A stretch of 64,000 bases of DNA from Psychrobacter sp. M13 (GTDB taxonomy: Bacteria > Pseudomonadota > Gammaproteobacteria > Pseudomonadales > Moraxellaceae). The notes under the pieces were generated by a model. It did no database searches. It saw nothing but the letters and a program-made list of their open reading frames with translations, and was not told where the DNA came from. How positions within the stretch are numbered: position 1 is the first letter of the stretch; every line of letters starts with the position of its first letter. A program made the translations under genes and the position numbers. The stretch is from positions 1,612,001-1,676,000 of the forward strand of contig NZ_CP132194.1 in assembly GCF_030718935.1 (NCBI RefSeq). The letters run 5' to 3'. This document shows positions 28,786 to 39,044 of this stretch, in pieces.

Positions 28786-30669
28786 ATGAGTAAATACAAT
28801 CAGATTTCTGATCCTAAGATAATTGATGAGCAATCAGCTGACTTAATAAAAAAGCCAAGCATCCTGCCAGATGCTCAGCTTTTAGAAACTAATACAGATG
28901 ACATTGACGAGCCATCATCTGAAATTATAGCAGAAACCGAACTTAATGAACGATTCATTTACGAAAATGGATTCTTTGAAGTACGTTCTGATGGTTTGTA
29001 TTATGTACACCTCAATGATAAAAACTCTTCCAAACCTCCTAGACAGCATGCCGTTTTTATTTGCTCACCCATAGAGGTTATTGCCAGAACGCGAGATGTT
29101 CACAGCACTGCATGGGGTATATTAATTAGATGGTTTGACGCTGATGGAGTAATGCATCAACACTCTATAGCTATGGATTCATTTCATGGCGATACACGCG
29201 AATATCGTAAATATTTGGCCAGTCAGGGTTTAATTATCACACCTAATACTAAACATCGTCAATATTTGGATATTTATCTACAGCAGCATCCTATTAAAAT
29301 TAGGGGGTTATGCGTTGATAAACTAGGCTGGCATAATGATCGATACGTACTACATAATCGCTCATTAGGTGGCAAGGATGATGAAATTATTGTCTACCAA
29401 TCTAATAATGTAATTAGTAACGTACTATCTGAGAGAGGTACGTTAGTTCAATGGCGTGATGAGATATGCAAACTAATTGCTGAACAAAGCCGTCTTGTAT
29501 TCTCAATATGCTGTGCATTCGCAGGACAACTATTAGAGCCGTTAGGCTATGATGGAGGTGGATTTCACATGCTAGGCTCATCAAGTATAGGTAAATCTAT
29601 TACAATGTGCCTAGCAGCCAGCGTATGGGGAAATCCTAGACGAATAGTCAGAACTTGGCGGCAAACAGACAATGCACTCGAGGGCACAGCCAGAGAGCAT
29701 AACGATAGTGTTTTGCTATTAGATGAAATAGGACAGCTCGAACCTAGCATCGCTGTCAAAACTGCTTACATGCTAGCTAATGGAAGTAGCAAATCACGAA
29801 GTTCTGTCTCTGGAGACAACCAAAAATCTCATACTTGGCGCCTCATATTTCTATCCAATGGTGAGCAATCAATCAAACAACATGTTGCATATGAGTCTAA
29901 AGGTGTTACTGCAGGAATCGAAATACGCGTTGCGCATATTGAAGCTGGCGCTGGTACAGGCAATGGAGTTTTTGATAGCCTTGTAATGGCAGACTCTGGT
30001 TCAGAACAGGCAGATAAAATTAAAGAACTCGCCTCTAAATACCACGGCACAGCAGGAATTGCTTGGCTTAATTATGTTACTGCTAATAAAGTAGAAACTA
30101 CAGCTAAAGCTAAAAGTTTAATTAAAGGCTTTATGCTGCAATACAATGATCTATCATCACAGGCGCACAGGGTCGCTAAAAGATTTGCGCTTGTAGCTGC
30201 CGCAGGGGAGATGGCAACACAAGCTGGTATTACTGGTTGGCAAACTGGGCAAGCTACAGCAGCAGTCAAGGTATGTTTTAATAATTGGCTTGACAACTAT
30301 GGACACGATGGTGAGCATGAAGAGAGACAAATCATCAATAATGTTAAAGCATTTATTGAAAAACATGGTTCAAGCAGGTTTCAGCCTTGTTACAATAAAG
30401 GATCTACAGTCTTTGAAGCCAAGATTAGCAATTGTGCTGGCTACCATAATCGCGACACAAACGATTTCTACTTTTTTACTAGTAATTTTGAAAAAGATGT
30501 ATGCTCACCATTTAGTAAGCGTAAGGTGTTGAAAGTAATAGAAGAAGCTGGACTTTTGATTATGAATGAATTTGGTCGCAACACTTATAAAACTCCGACA
30601 ACTTGTATTAAACAACGTCCCCGTGTTTATGGTATTAAAGGGTCAATACTAAACTATGAACCTGCTTAG
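28786..30669 (+). CDS. DUF927 (primase/helicase-like) protein
   Basis: This is a P-loop ATPase of the DUF927 family, which serves as the replication helicase or primase-helicase of P4-like islands. The 627-aa product has an acidic N-terminus (1-60), the DUF927 domain at about 60-480 with Walker A GSSSIGKSITM near 263, Walker B SVLLLDEIGQLEP near 305, and sensor-like RLIFLSNGE near 350. The C-terminus (about 510-620) looks like a small winged DNA-binding domain. There is no TOPRIM primase motif, so if priming occurs it is by another protein. It is translationally close to the AlpA-like gene and is closed by the terminator at 30813-30847. Confidence 0.83.
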   Translation: MSKYNQISDPKIIDEQSADLIKKPSILPDAQLLETNTDDIDEPSSEIIAETELNERFIYENGFFEVRSDGLYYVHLNDKNSSKPPRQHAVFICSPIEVIARTRDVHSTAWGILIRWFDADGVMHQHSIAMDSFHGDTREYRKYLASQGLIITPNTKHRQYLDIYLQQHPIKIRGLCVDKLGWHNDRYVLHNRSLGGKDDEIIVYQSNNVISNVLSERGTLVQWRDEICKLIAEQSRLVFSICCAFAGQLLEPLGYDGGGFHMLGSSSIGKSITMCLAASVWGNPRRIVRTWRQTDNALEGTAREHNDSVLLLDEIGQLEPSIAVKTAYMLANGSSKSRSSVSGDNQKSHTWRLIFLSNGEQSIKQHVAYESKGVTAGIEIRVAHIEAGAGTGNGVFDSLVMADSGSEQADKIKELASKYHGTAGIAWLNYVTANKVETTAKAKSLIKGFMLQYNDLSSQAHRVAKRFALVAAAGEMATQAGITGWQTGQATAAVKVCFNNWLDNYGHDGEHEERQIINNVKAFIEKHGSSRFQPCYNKGSTVFEAKISNCAGYHNRDTNDFYFFTSNFEKDVCSPFSKRKVLKVIEEAGLLIMNEFGRNTYKTPTTCIKQRPRVYGIKGSILNYEPA

Positions 30670-30701
30670 AAATACCAATAAGGGTTTACTAATAAAAGTC
30701 C

Positions 30702-30787
30702 CAGTCATACCTTAACTTGAAACGACCAGGACTACTTTAGAACCTTTAGCGACGGGTGTTGTCCCGCTGTCCCTTTAGTCCCATGTC
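30702..30787. repeat. Cluster of GTCCC motifs (left copy)
   Basis: Four or more GTCCC elements occur in 86 bases after the DUF927 stop: GTCCCAGTCAT near 30702, TGTCCCGCTGTCCC at 30760-30774 and AGTCCCATGTC at 30777-30787. The same motif recurs in inverted orientation at 31411-31499. It is iteron-like and could be an origin or helicase-loading site of the element. Confidence 0.4.
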
Positions 30788-30812
30788 AAAGCTGAGTAAA
30801 CACTAAAATACC

Positions 30813-30847
30813 AAAAGCTCTCTTATTCAGTGAATAAGAGAGCTTTT
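30813..30847. terminator. Strong bidirectional terminator
   Basis: AAAAGCTCTCTTATTC (30813-30828) is perfectly complementary to GAATAAGAGAGCTTTT (30832-30847) with a three-base loop. It ends the DUF927 transcript from the left and the minus-strand secreted-protein transcript from the right. Confidence 0.93.
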
Positions 30848-30872
30848 TAAATAGAATATTTAGTTATATATT

Positions 30873-31310
30873 TTAAGAACAATAATACGAGAAAATACCT
30901 CCGACCGCGTCTCTGTCTATATGATTGATAAAGTTGTCATCCCAAGGATCATCTGGGTAAGCCATTGACGCTTTAAAGCTAATTTTATCCCCATCAGCTG
31001 TCATAATATGAGACTTGACTGGCTCCTTGCAATTTATTTCAACATACTGATTGAAGGCACCTGTATATCCGGTTGAATAAACCTGAAGCCACATCACCTC
31101 AGGCTTCAAAGCATTGTTTTCGGGTAATTGTATTCTTAATGGTTTAGCATACCAAGTCGTTGACTTCACGCCATCACCCAGAGGTTGATTAAATACCTCT
31201 ACCTGCTGATTCTTAAAAAAATCATTGCCATTATTAATTTTAGCGTTTGCCGAACTTAAAGATACAGCTGTTATTACCAAGCAAGTTAACAATCCTCTTG
31301 AAAATTTCAT
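30873..31310 (-). CDS. Small secreted hypothetical protein
   Basis: The 145-aa product has a clear Sec signal peptide (KFSRGLLTCLVITAVSLSSANA, cleavage near residue 23) and a mature part of about 120 aa with two cysteines (EINCKEP and the C-terminal YYCS) that could form a disulfide. I recognise no domain. AAAGGAG supports the second of two adjacent ATGs. It follows the lipoprotein gene in the direction of the BREX operon and stops just before the strong terminator, so it may be the last gene of a BREX-linked transcript. The GTCCC motif cluster lies in its upstream gap. Confidence 0.65.
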   Translation of the reverse strand: MKFSRGLLTCLVITAVSLSSANAKINNGNDFFKNQQVEVFNQPLGDGVKSTTWYAKPLRIQLPENNALKPEVMWLQVYSTGYTGAFNQYVEINCKEPVKSHIMTADGDKISFKASMAYPDDPWDDNFINHIDRDAVGGIFSYYCS

Positions 31311-31410
31311 CATAACTCCTTTATATGATTATATGTAAGATGCATTTTATAAATAAAGTATAAATTTAAACAACTTTATTCATTCAGCAAAAAACAACTC
31401 AATACAAACC

Positions 31411-31499
31411 TTGGGACAGATGGGACTAGTGGTACAACTTATACAGCATACGGGCTGATACTTGTCCCAGCTATCAAAAACCCTTGGGACGAATGGGAC
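31411..31499. repeat. GGGAC motif cluster (right, inverted copy)
   Basis: TTGGGACAGATGGGAC (31411-31426) and TTGGGACGAATGGGAC (31484-31499) are near-identical 16-mers. An inverted TGTCCCA lies between them at 31463-31469. They are inverted relative to the motifs after the DUF927 gene. They fill the 189-bp gap between the lipoprotein and the secreted-protein gene. Confidence 0.5.
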
Positions 31500-31502
31500 A
31501 AA

Positions 31503-32435
31503 TTAAAAGTCATATTCAGATTTGTATTCTGAAAAATACTTATAGCTTGTCTGTTCTATTTTGTCTAAATCACTTTCACTAAATAGAATTTCGACATTAT
31601 TCTTTGAGGGTGCTAATGAGGAAAACATACTATTATTCAGATTATCAGCCGGTATGAAACAATTGTATAGATTTGATGATTCGCGACCATCCTCTTCAGT
31701 TAGCTTGGCATATATACACGCTTCACCATTTACACGGGCATATCTTGTATTATGGAAGCCATGATCTCCAAAATTGTCAGGATGGAGATTTGTAGGATAA
31801 ACTACTCCGCTTTTAACATAGCTAAGCGTAAGCTCCGTAGGCTCATCTCCTTCTGAAGGGACAGTTCTCAAACTTATAACAACTTCTTCATTTTTTGATA
31901 AGATAATTCTATTTTTAGACTTTTGTACATCTTTCAAGTATTTAGTACTACAAAAGTAGTTACTAGAATTATTTTCACACTTAACTCTTTCTATCCATTC
32001 ATCAGAATATCCTGTGTTGAGCTTAGATGGCACAAGGCTTGCGATCTTAAGATTTATTTTTTCCTCATCCATTGATGTCTGTGACAAAGCTTTAGAGTCC
32101 GGCTTAGTAGTTGGCAGCTCAGTAGCGAAACTGCTATTCATAAATTCATCAAAAGCAGCTTGACCAGGATCTTTAGAGGCTACCTTTATGAATCCGTTGT
32201 CAGCTTGAATTGAGGCATCATTACTTGTAGAGCTAGTAGCTACCATTTCAATATCTTTCTGCTGATCGCTAGTTACTTTATTAGCATCATCAATATTATG
32301 GGAGGCTTTTTTAGATTCAGAAATAGAGACTTTTGGGTCATCAATTACGTCAGTTGATTTATCAAAACAGCCTGTAATCGCAATGCTGCCAAAAATAAGC
32401 GATGAGAAAATTTTAAAATGATCTGATAATTCCAT
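31503..32435 (-). CDS. Predicted lipoprotein in the position of brxL
   Basis: The 310-aa product begins MELSDHFKIFSS and has a lipobox ITGC, giving a lipid-anchored Cys near residue 22. A low-complexity Ser/Asp/Thr linker (to about 110) follows. The C-terminal domain has cysteine pairs RVKCENNSSNYFC near 155 and EACIYAKL near 235. I recognise no family. The start at 32435 is preferred because AAAGGT lies nine bases upstream; a longer frame to 32492 is poor. It lies 103 bp after pglZ on the same strand with no terminator between. This slot normally holds brxL, but the protein shows no AAA or Lon motif. Function unknown. Confidence 0.68.
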   Translation of the reverse strand: MELSDHFKIFSSLIFGSIAITGCFDKSTDVIDDPKVSISESKKASHNIDDANKVTSDQQKDIEMVATSSTSNDASIQADNGFIKVASKDPGQAAFDEFMNSSFATELPTTKPDSKALSQTSMDEEKINLKIASLVPSKLNTGYSDEWIERVKCENNSSNYFCSTKYLKDVQKSKNRIILSKNEEVVISLRTVPSEGDEPTELTLSYVKSGVVYPTNLHPDNFGDHGFHNTRYARVNGEACIYAKLTEEDGRESSNLYNCFIPADNLNNSMFSSLAPSKNNVEILFSESDLDKIEQTSYKYFSEYKSEYDF

Positions 32436-32538
32436 TTTTTTAATTACCTTTAGTAGATTAGATAGCCAAACAAAAGTAAACCAATGTATCACGATTGAAT
32501 TGTCTAAATCTATTAAAACAGTACCATTTTATCTATCC

Positions 32539-35205
32539 TCAGAAAAAATCATCCAAATGAGCCAAATCAATCGTCACGCTATACTGACTATAGTTAATCT
32601 GTGTTTTAGCATCTTCTAATATCAGGGTATATTGCGCATTGCGGTCAAACTGTGATCCGATTAAGCTAAGCCTAGCTTCGCGAGTACGCTCATCCATAAT
32701 CTTGCTATTACTGTCAAAATTTATCGTCTCTCTACTAGAGATTTCTTTACCGTTACTATCTACAATGAACACATTAATCTGACGAGAGATAAATTGCTTG
32801 CCTACCGCATCCGTTTGAATAAATTTAATTTTATCGATATTACTGACTAGTTTAATTGGCTGGTTTGCCACAACGACACCCACTGGCTGATTCTCAAACT
32901 TAGTCGCCTGCTCTTTATCTAGCTCTCGAATATGGATAATAGGGACACATATCTCTTGCAGCATTGCGCCACCATGAACAAACTTAGCACCGCTAACAAA
33001 ATGGAAACGCTGGCTGGCTTTGGGTATTAAAAACTCGGTCTGGTTCGACGAATCAATTAAGCCGTTGGCTGTATTGCTGATAGATCCTTTCCAATAAGCC
33101 TCGTCTGATGGCAAGTCATCACCAATCACATAACGCTTTTTGGCTTCCATGACGCCACTAGGTTTTGTGGTTAGCTTGGTCTTATTGTCGGCAACCAGCT
33201 CTTTTTGCTGAAAGAGAAATCCATGATCAGCAGTTATTACGACGTGGCTTCCATTCAGACGATTGATAATGCGACCTACTAAGTTTTTTAGCTCGTCAAT
33301 GGCACTACGGCAAGCTTCAAAGGTCTTTTCTTCATTTTTCGAGTTATCGCCCATAGCGTCAATTGTGTCATGATAAATATAAACGACCCTTGCATCACGA
33401 ATTTTATCGCGACCTTCTTGATTACTCCAATTTATCAGGTCTGTTGCCTTTACTGCCATACCGCCTACTTTTTGCAAGATTTTATCCCGATAATCTAAGC
33501 CCGCTGATGAGACGCCATCAACATAGACAGATTTACCTCTTTCAGGCTGATAGCTCAGAGAGTCATGAGGCAATAGCGCCGCCATACCTAGCTGAGTATA
33601 GCTCGGTAATACGCCGAGCTGTGTTGAGATACTGGCCTTGAAACGTTTTTCATTATTAATAATTGACCATAATTCAGATGCCACCTCATACCGCAAAGCA
33701 TCAGAGATGATGACAAAGGCTCGTTGTAGTTGAGTCGTGTTCAATCGTGCTTGCACTTCATTGTTATAAAAGCTGTACTGATTTGGGATGTCTGTTATCT
33801 GCCATTTATCTAACAGTTGCTCATGACCTAAATGATAATCCCAAGCCAGTCCTAACTCATAGAGATACCAGTTGGTATATATACTCTCGATCTCTTCATC
33901 TAGCCGTCTGAGCATATCAGAACCGATGCTTAGCGAGATAAGCACATGCTCATTGAATAAGCGATAGGCTTGATCAAACTGGTAAATATCATTGACGTAG
34001 GCATCATACATCGATTTGGCACTATCAAAATGAAAACCATCAACATACGTGTTACGAAGATAAATCAGCATTTCTGCACTACGTAACGCTTGATAAGAGC
34101 TAGTATAAGCAGAATTAGACAGGCTCCAATGGCTTGCCAGCCTAGTTGAGATAATACTGTCAAACTCAACTCTATCGAGTGTTATGCTGCTGTCTAGTAG
34201 CGTCTCTACCAAGCCGCGAATGATATTTTGCTCAACCGTCTTAAAGGTCTCGCATCGAATGAGATCAATCGGACGGTACTGGCTGCTTTTAGCACTGATA
34301 TCAAGCTGCTGACCCAATTGATGAGATACAACCTCATAATACGGGCAATACGTACGACTATCACGCCAACTGACCATGAATGCCAGTGCAGTGGCTCGAC
34401 CTGCATTGCCTTTTAAGACATTATTAGCGAGCCAGTCACGCTCGATGCCTTCTGTCTGAGTCCAAAAATCCGTGCAAAATAACTTCAATACAAAGTCTGA
34501 GAATGACGGCTGTTCTGTGACGTAGCCATAATTTTTATCAAGCTCTATCCAGAGTGCATCTACCAAATCAAACTTGGTCAATTGCTCCCATAAGGGCAAT
34601 CCATTTGCATCATCCTCTAAGTGGCTTGCATGCTCTTTTAACAAGCTAAATAAAATATCAGACAGATGGCTTGAGTCAGACTTAACGACGACCGCGATCA
34701 TCTTACGATCAAGAGTCAGCGCATCGTCATTGACTGCTACTCGTTTTTTCAATCCTGCTAAGCGCTGCTTATTGGCAAAGAACTTTTGGCGGTTTTGAAT
34801 ATATGAGCGCAGCGACATGTTAGTAATACCAAGCTCATTGAGTAGCATCGAGCTATGATCTGCAAAAAACTGCTCACTATAAAGGCGTATATCAAGCAGC
34901 CAATCACGCTCAGGTTCAGACTCCACTTCTGGAAAATAAAGTAAAAACCGTTTTTTAGGCTCATCGATTTCAATACGCTTTTTGGTGGCCAATACGGATT
35001 CATCAGCCATATTTAGAACCGTTACCTCAGTTGAGAAGCCTTCATCACTATCAACGTTATCAGCATTAGCGTTAATGGCAGCGGTCAAAGGCTCACTGAG
35101 ACTATTCAGCTCTTCTATAAAGCTCTGGTCAGGATCGTGCCAAAATACGATTCTGTTGTCTTTGAACTTGGCAATGATACCTTGAATGAGTTCACTTGCC
35201 TGCAT
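32539..35205 (-). CDS. pglZ: BREX type 1 protein PglZ (alkaline-phosphatase-fold)
   Basis: PglZ is a core BREX protein with a predicted metal-dependent phosphatase/phosphodiesterase fold, needed with PglX for host methylation and phage restriction. The 888-aa product carries the PglZ-domain signatures RAFVIISDALRYEVASELW near residue 495 (first metal-binding Asp) and HVVITADHGFLFQQ near 655 (second metal site), with KRYVIGDDLP following. The length fits type 1 PglZ (about 830-890). Its ATG shares one base with the pglX stop (TGATG) and is preceded by GGAGG, so translation is coupled. brxL should follow but does not. Confidence 0.93.
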   Translation of the reverse strand: MQASELIQGIIAKFKDNRIVFWHDPDQSFIEELNSLSEPLTAAINANADNVDSDEGFSTEVTVLNMADESVLATKKRIEIDEPKKRFLLYFPEVESEPERDWLLDIRLYSEQFFADHSSMLLNELGITNMSLRSYIQNRQKFFANKQRLAGLKKRVAVNDDALTLDRKMIAVVVKSDSSHLSDILFSLLKEHASHLEDDANGLPLWEQLTKFDLVDALWIELDKNYGYVTEQPSFSDFVLKLFCTDFWTQTEGIERDWLANNVLKGNAGRATALAFMVSWRDSRTYCPYYEVVSHQLGQQLDISAKSSQYRPIDLIRCETFKTVEQNIIRGLVETLLDSSITLDRVEFDSIISTRLASHWSLSNSAYTSSYQALRSAEMLIYLRNTYVDGFHFDSAKSMYDAYVNDIYQFDQAYRLFNEHVLISLSIGSDMLRRLDEEIESIYTNWYLYELGLAWDYHLGHEQLLDKWQITDIPNQYSFYNNEVQARLNTTQLQRAFVIISDALRYEVASELWSIINNEKRFKASISTQLGVLPSYTQLGMAALLPHDSLSYQPERGKSVYVDGVSSAGLDYRDKILQKVGGMAVKATDLINWSNQEGRDKIRDARVVYIYHDTIDAMGDNSKNEEKTFEACRSAIDELKNLVGRIINRLNGSHVVITADHGFLFQQKELVADNKTKLTTKPSGVMEAKKRYVIGDDLPSDEAYWKGSISNTANGLIDSSNQTEFLIPKASQRFHFVSGAKFVHGGAMLQEICVPIIHIRELDKEQATKFENQPVGVVVANQPIKLVSNIDKIKFIQTDAVGKQFISRQINVFIVDSNGKEISSRETINFDSNSKIMDERTREARLSLIGSQFDRNAQYTLILEDAKTQINYSQYSVTIDLAHLDDFF

Positions 35206-38200
35206 CAGATAACCTCCGGCGCTGATCCAGTGATGGACTTCACATCAGAGAGCAGATCGCCAAACTTGCCATAGTTTACTTTTACGCCATCATCTAAGTT
35301 TAAGGAAATACGCATGTCTGCATAGTGCTTGAGCTTGTCATCGAACTCGCGCAATTCGACCTGTTGCTTCACTAAAGCAGCAAGCTCTTTTTTGAAGCGA
35401 TTGGCATCACTGGTAGAGTCGGCATTGTCTATTTGCTTATCTAGCTGTTCGGCATAGGCGTCATATTTACCCAGTAGCGGCGTGACATACTCGGTACGCA
35501 TACGTGACAAGGTGCCTTCGTTATAGCGATGCAAGTACACTAGGCACTCAAAAGCTTTGTTTTTACCTGAGCTAAATAGCCAGTATATCGGGCGCTTTTT
35601 ATAAGTCTTTAGGTGGTCTTTGTAAAATTGGGTCGATAGGTAGCGACGTATGGTCTCAAGTGCGGATTCAGACTGCCCTTTTTTAGCGAGCGGTTTGATA
35701 GCGTGTAAGCATAGCGATTCCGCGATAAAGTCTAAGTTCTCTTGCAGATGTTCAGAACCCCATACGACTTGTACAAACTCACGCAAGCGGTCGGTGGCAT
35801 CGTCTTTAAACCACTCTTGATCAGTCAATGGAATGATAGCGTTCTGGTCAGCTGGGAAGCTTTTGTAAGCACCCTCAGCGACTAGGTCGTCAAAGCCTTC
35901 ATTACCCGAATTTGCATAGACTAGTCCTTCACGATCTAGTGAGTATCGACCTAGCATGCAGCCTAAAGAGTAACTAATTAGCTCACCAATCATATCTGAT
36001 TGAAAGCGTATATTTGCTTCTTCAATTGCATCATATCGGTATATCGGATTTACTTTTAAAGTAACTTGCTCTTCCAATACGTTAATATCAACATCTTCAT
36101 GTAAATTGAAATTAGAAACTATATAACTATTAATTTGCTCTTCTAATTCTTTGAGTCGAGAAGTATCATTTTTGGAGTTATCGAAAAAATTATCATATGA
36201 ATCTTGAACTCTTAATAACTTTGACACTAGAGGGGGTTTCTTAAACCTATTTGAAGTTTCGAAGGCATCCCAATCTCTTTGAGAAAGTGATATTGCTTCC
36301 TCCCCTAATGGAATCATTTCCTTTTTCAATAATGGTAAAGGAAGGTTTTTGTAATCCCCTGACTGGAAGCTAAGAGTTGGGTTCTGAATCTTTGTTAGCT
36401 TTTCAACCACATTAGAATTCAACCAACATAGTGCAGAGACTAGCTCATTTTTCGAACTAAAATATGCGGACTGACCTTTCACATCAGATATAGATCCGTA
36501 TTCGTTATATCTAAAAGACTTCCAAGCAGAAGTTATTTCCGACCAAGTTATCCCTTCTTTAAAATAGAACTGTGTATTTTGTGGTCGAGATCTAAGTTTG
36601 CCATCATCATCTTTAAAGTTTCTTATTTCTTTACCATCATCTTCCCAATTCACAACATACTCACGATTTCCGTACCACTTTCTATAGGAACCACCTTTGT
36701 TGTATGGTACCCATTTTATCTTACTACCTACAGTTTCATCCGTACTTTTGACAGTATCTGAAAATTTCAAACTATCTATTTCATACCAAAACCGCATGAA
36801 CCGATCGTTATCACCTGTTTGCAGTCCAACAGCAGCTTGTGAACTTTGCTCTGCTTTAGGATTGTCTTCATAGATACTAATGAGTGATTTACTGACCCAA
36901 TAAGCAATCGGGCTTCCAGGTATTTTATTAAAATCATCTGGCTTGGCTTTGTAAAACCAACCGCAATCTGTATCATTGATTGCCTCTAAAGTTTTAGGTG
37001 CTTGATTTGCTGCTCCACGGAAATCAGAAAGCTTAATATAAGAACCTGTATACCCTGACAAATGACCTTTTGTCAAAGTGAAGGTGCAAATTGGAACGGT
37101 TGCGCCGTCAAACCCTGAATACTCTAATTGAATGAGAGTAGAAATAGTTTCATCATTAATTAGTTTATTTCGTAGCTGCTCATAACTTGATATAAACATC
37201 CATACAAATGGCGTCATAAAGCCAAGCTGCCCATTGTCTTTTGCCAATTGCAAATTACGAATTATATAGGCTGAGAAAAGGTCTTTTTCATAACCCTTAA
37301 AGTTATCTTTAAGGTATTTTCTAACTTCTACTGTTTGATACTTACTACCCATATACGGTGGGTTAGCAATTACCGCATCATAGCGGATAGCTAAAATAAG
37401 CGCCTGATGGACAATATCAATTAACTGCTTAGCGGCAGGTCGTTGAAATGAGTCACCAGACTCCGCCAACTCTACTAAAGTCTCATGCATCTCTTTTAAA
37501 TCATCATACTCATCCGCTGGCACCTCAATCAGAGAACCAAAAGTCTTCGCCTGACCAAAACGTCCTACCGTACGCTGTAATAATTGATAGCGATTGTCCG
37601 CCTCAAACGAGCTAAGATCTTGCGTCTCATCAGCGAACATATCTTGGGATGTGCCATCATCCCAGCCACCAGACAAATTCAGCTCACGCCAGACTGCTGG
37701 CAAGTTGATATGATTGCCTTCTTGTAGTGCCAGTACATTGAGACTGACATGACGGGTAAAGATACGCTTATCATCAGCACGTGCTAGCATCATCAGTGCA
37801 AAGCCTGACAGCTGAGCCGCACGATCATCGATATCTAAGCCATATAGATTATTCTCTAGTATCTTCTGTGGTATCTCACGAGAGCGGAAGCCGCGCTCTT
37901 CATAGATTGCCTTTAACACGTTATAAGCTTCGATCAATATATGGCCCGACCCGACCGCTGGATCTAGCACCTTGATACTCTCAGGATCGATACTATCAGG
38001 AGTCATTGCTTGCAGTTGCTCATTGACCTCAGACGATTGCTCGGCTGGCTCGATATAGTATTCCATCTGGGTTTTGATTGCTGACTCAGGATAAGTCTGT
38101 AGCCACTGACGACCGACTGAGTTTTGTACCAAGTACTTTACAATCCAATTGGGCGTGAATAGCTGAGTGGCGGCTGGGATATCTTCGCTTTTGACTACCT

Positions 38201-38906
38201 TACCCATGACCTCGTCTTTTTTCTCAGAGATATAGAACTGATACAGCCAACCGATGACCTCAACCTGATCCCAGTCCTCTTCAGGAATACCATCGACCAA
38301 GCCGCGCAGTATCGAATCGGTACGAGTAAGATTATCTGGTAATAGCAGCTCAGTTGCATCATTTAAGGCTTCAAACAAAAACGGCATGGCTTCGTGTAGC
38401 TTGTGACACTGCTTTAGCAAAAGCCGCCGATATAGTGTCTCGTCCTTATTACCTGCCAGCTTTAACTCAATAATATAGTCACGGTCTAACGCTAACTCGT
38501 CAGCAGCATCCACAGCATGATCGATAATCTCAAAGCCTGTAGGATTGTCTGGATGCGACAATACGCGAAAGCCATGACCAAGATAATCATGAATCTCCAT
38601 ATAGCGAATCGCGCATAAGCGGTTAAACCAAGTATAAGCGCCTTGCTCTACCAGTTGCTCAAAGCCCATCTGTTCGCTGAGTGCCACCAAGCGTCGTCTA
38701 GGCTCAGCTAAAGCACTGTCGAAGTTATTGCCATTAATTTGTAGCACAGAGCCTTTCACGATGGCTTCTGCGATGTTTAGCTCGCCTGCTGTACTGCCTT
38801 TTGCTTCGGTTTGCGAAATACCAAAGCTATTTAGACGTTTGGCGACTGCCTCCATAAACTCACGGCGGGCTTTTGGCGCATATTTTTTTATATTACTGGT
38901 ATTCAT
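35205..38906 (-). CDS. pglX: BREX type 1 adenine-specific DNA methyltransferase PglX
   Basis: PglX makes the N6-methyladenine mark that labels host DNA as self and may take part in sensing phage DNA. The 1233-aa product (usual about 1200) has the SAM-binding motif LDPAVGSGHILIEAYN near residue 317 and the catalytic NPPY motif (ANPPYMGSKY) near 515. The C-terminal half holds the target-recognition region, which sets the methylated site but cannot be read from sequence. No homopolymer or other phase-variation tract is visible in the gene. It lies 138 bp after brxC and is coupled to pglZ. Confidence 0.94.
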   Translation of the reverse strand: MNTSNIKKYAPKARREFMEAVAKRLNSFGISQTEAKGSTAGELNIAEAIVKGSVLQINGNNFDSALAEPRRRLVALSEQMGFEQLVEQGAYTWFNRLCAIRYMEIHDYLGHGFRVLSHPDNPTGFEIIDHAVDAADELALDRDYIIELKLAGNKDETLYRRLLLKQCHKLHEAMPFLFEALNDATELLLPDNLTRTDSILRGLVDGIPEEDWDQVEVIGWLYQFYISEKKDEVMGKVVKSEDIPAATQLFTPNWIVKYLVQNSVGRQWLQTYPESAIKTQMEYYIEPAEQSSEVNEQLQAMTPDSIDPESIKVLDPAVGSGHILIEAYNVLKAIYEERGFRSREIPQKILENNLYGLDIDDRAAQLSGFALMMLARADDKRIFTRHVSLNVLALQEGNHINLPAVWRELNLSGGWDDGTSQDMFADETQDLSSFEADNRYQLLQRTVGRFGQAKTFGSLIEVPADEYDDLKEMHETLVELAESGDSFQRPAAKQLIDIVHQALILAIRYDAVIANPPYMGSKYQTVEVRKYLKDNFKGYEKDLFSAYIIRNLQLAKDNGQLGFMTPFVWMFISSYEQLRNKLINDETISTLIQLEYSGFDGATVPICTFTLTKGHLSGYTGSYIKLSDFRGAANQAPKTLEAINDTDCGWFYKAKPDDFNKIPGSPIAYWVSKSLISIYEDNPKAEQSSQAAVGLQTGDNDRFMRFWYEIDSLKFSDTVKSTDETVGSKIKWVPYNKGGSYRKWYGNREYVVNWEDDGKEIRNFKDDDGKLRSRPQNTQFYFKEGITWSEITSAWKSFRYNEYGSISDVKGQSAYFSSKNELVSALCWLNSNVVEKLTKIQNPTLSFQSGDYKNLPLPLLKKEMIPLGEEAISLSQRDWDAFETSNRFKKPPLVSKLLRVQDSYDNFFDNSKNDTSRLKELEEQINSYIVSNFNLHEDVDINVLEEQVTLKVNPIYRYDAIEEANIRFQSDMIGELISYSLGCMLGRYSLDREGLVYANSGNEGFDDLVAEGAYKSFPADQNAIIPLTDQEWFKDDATDRLREFVQVVWGSEHLQENLDFIAESLCLHAIKPLAKKGQSESALETIRRYLSTQFYKDHLKTYKKRPIYWLFSSGKNKAFECLVYLHRYNEGTLSRMRTEYVTPLLGKYDAYAEQLDKQIDNADSTSDANRFKKELAALVKQQVELREFDDKLKHYADMRISLNLDDGVKVNYGKFGDLLSDVKSITGSAPEVI

Positions 38907-39044
38907 AGTGACTCTTGTGCCTCAGCTTCTTATACTTCAATATTGATAGTGCTATCTGTCATGCTCTGAGTCGAGCTTAGTGCTATTTTGATACGTGCTA
39001 GTTGCGTTTGATGGCGCTCATTGTAGAACGCCACATATTATTCA

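Larger units (their letters stand above)
25752..30847 (+). mobile_element. P4-like integrative element, left-end module
   Basis: After the tRNA-Arg come an integrase, an unknown gene, an AlpA-like regulator and a DUF927 helicase/primase-like gene, all on the plus strand and closed by a strong terminator at 30813-30847. This order (int, alpA, DUF927/primase) is the standard core of P4-type satellites and islands. The left limit follows from the tRNA 3' end. The right limit is uncertain: I found no second copy of the tRNA 3' end by eye, so the island may extend through the BREX region or out of the window. The end given is only the end of this module. Confidence 0.6.

Noticed and set aside
31503..32435. 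Candidate for a diverged BrxL
   Set aside because: The protein has a lipobox and no Walker motifs, Lon Ser-Lys dyad or matching length, so it is not BrxL.
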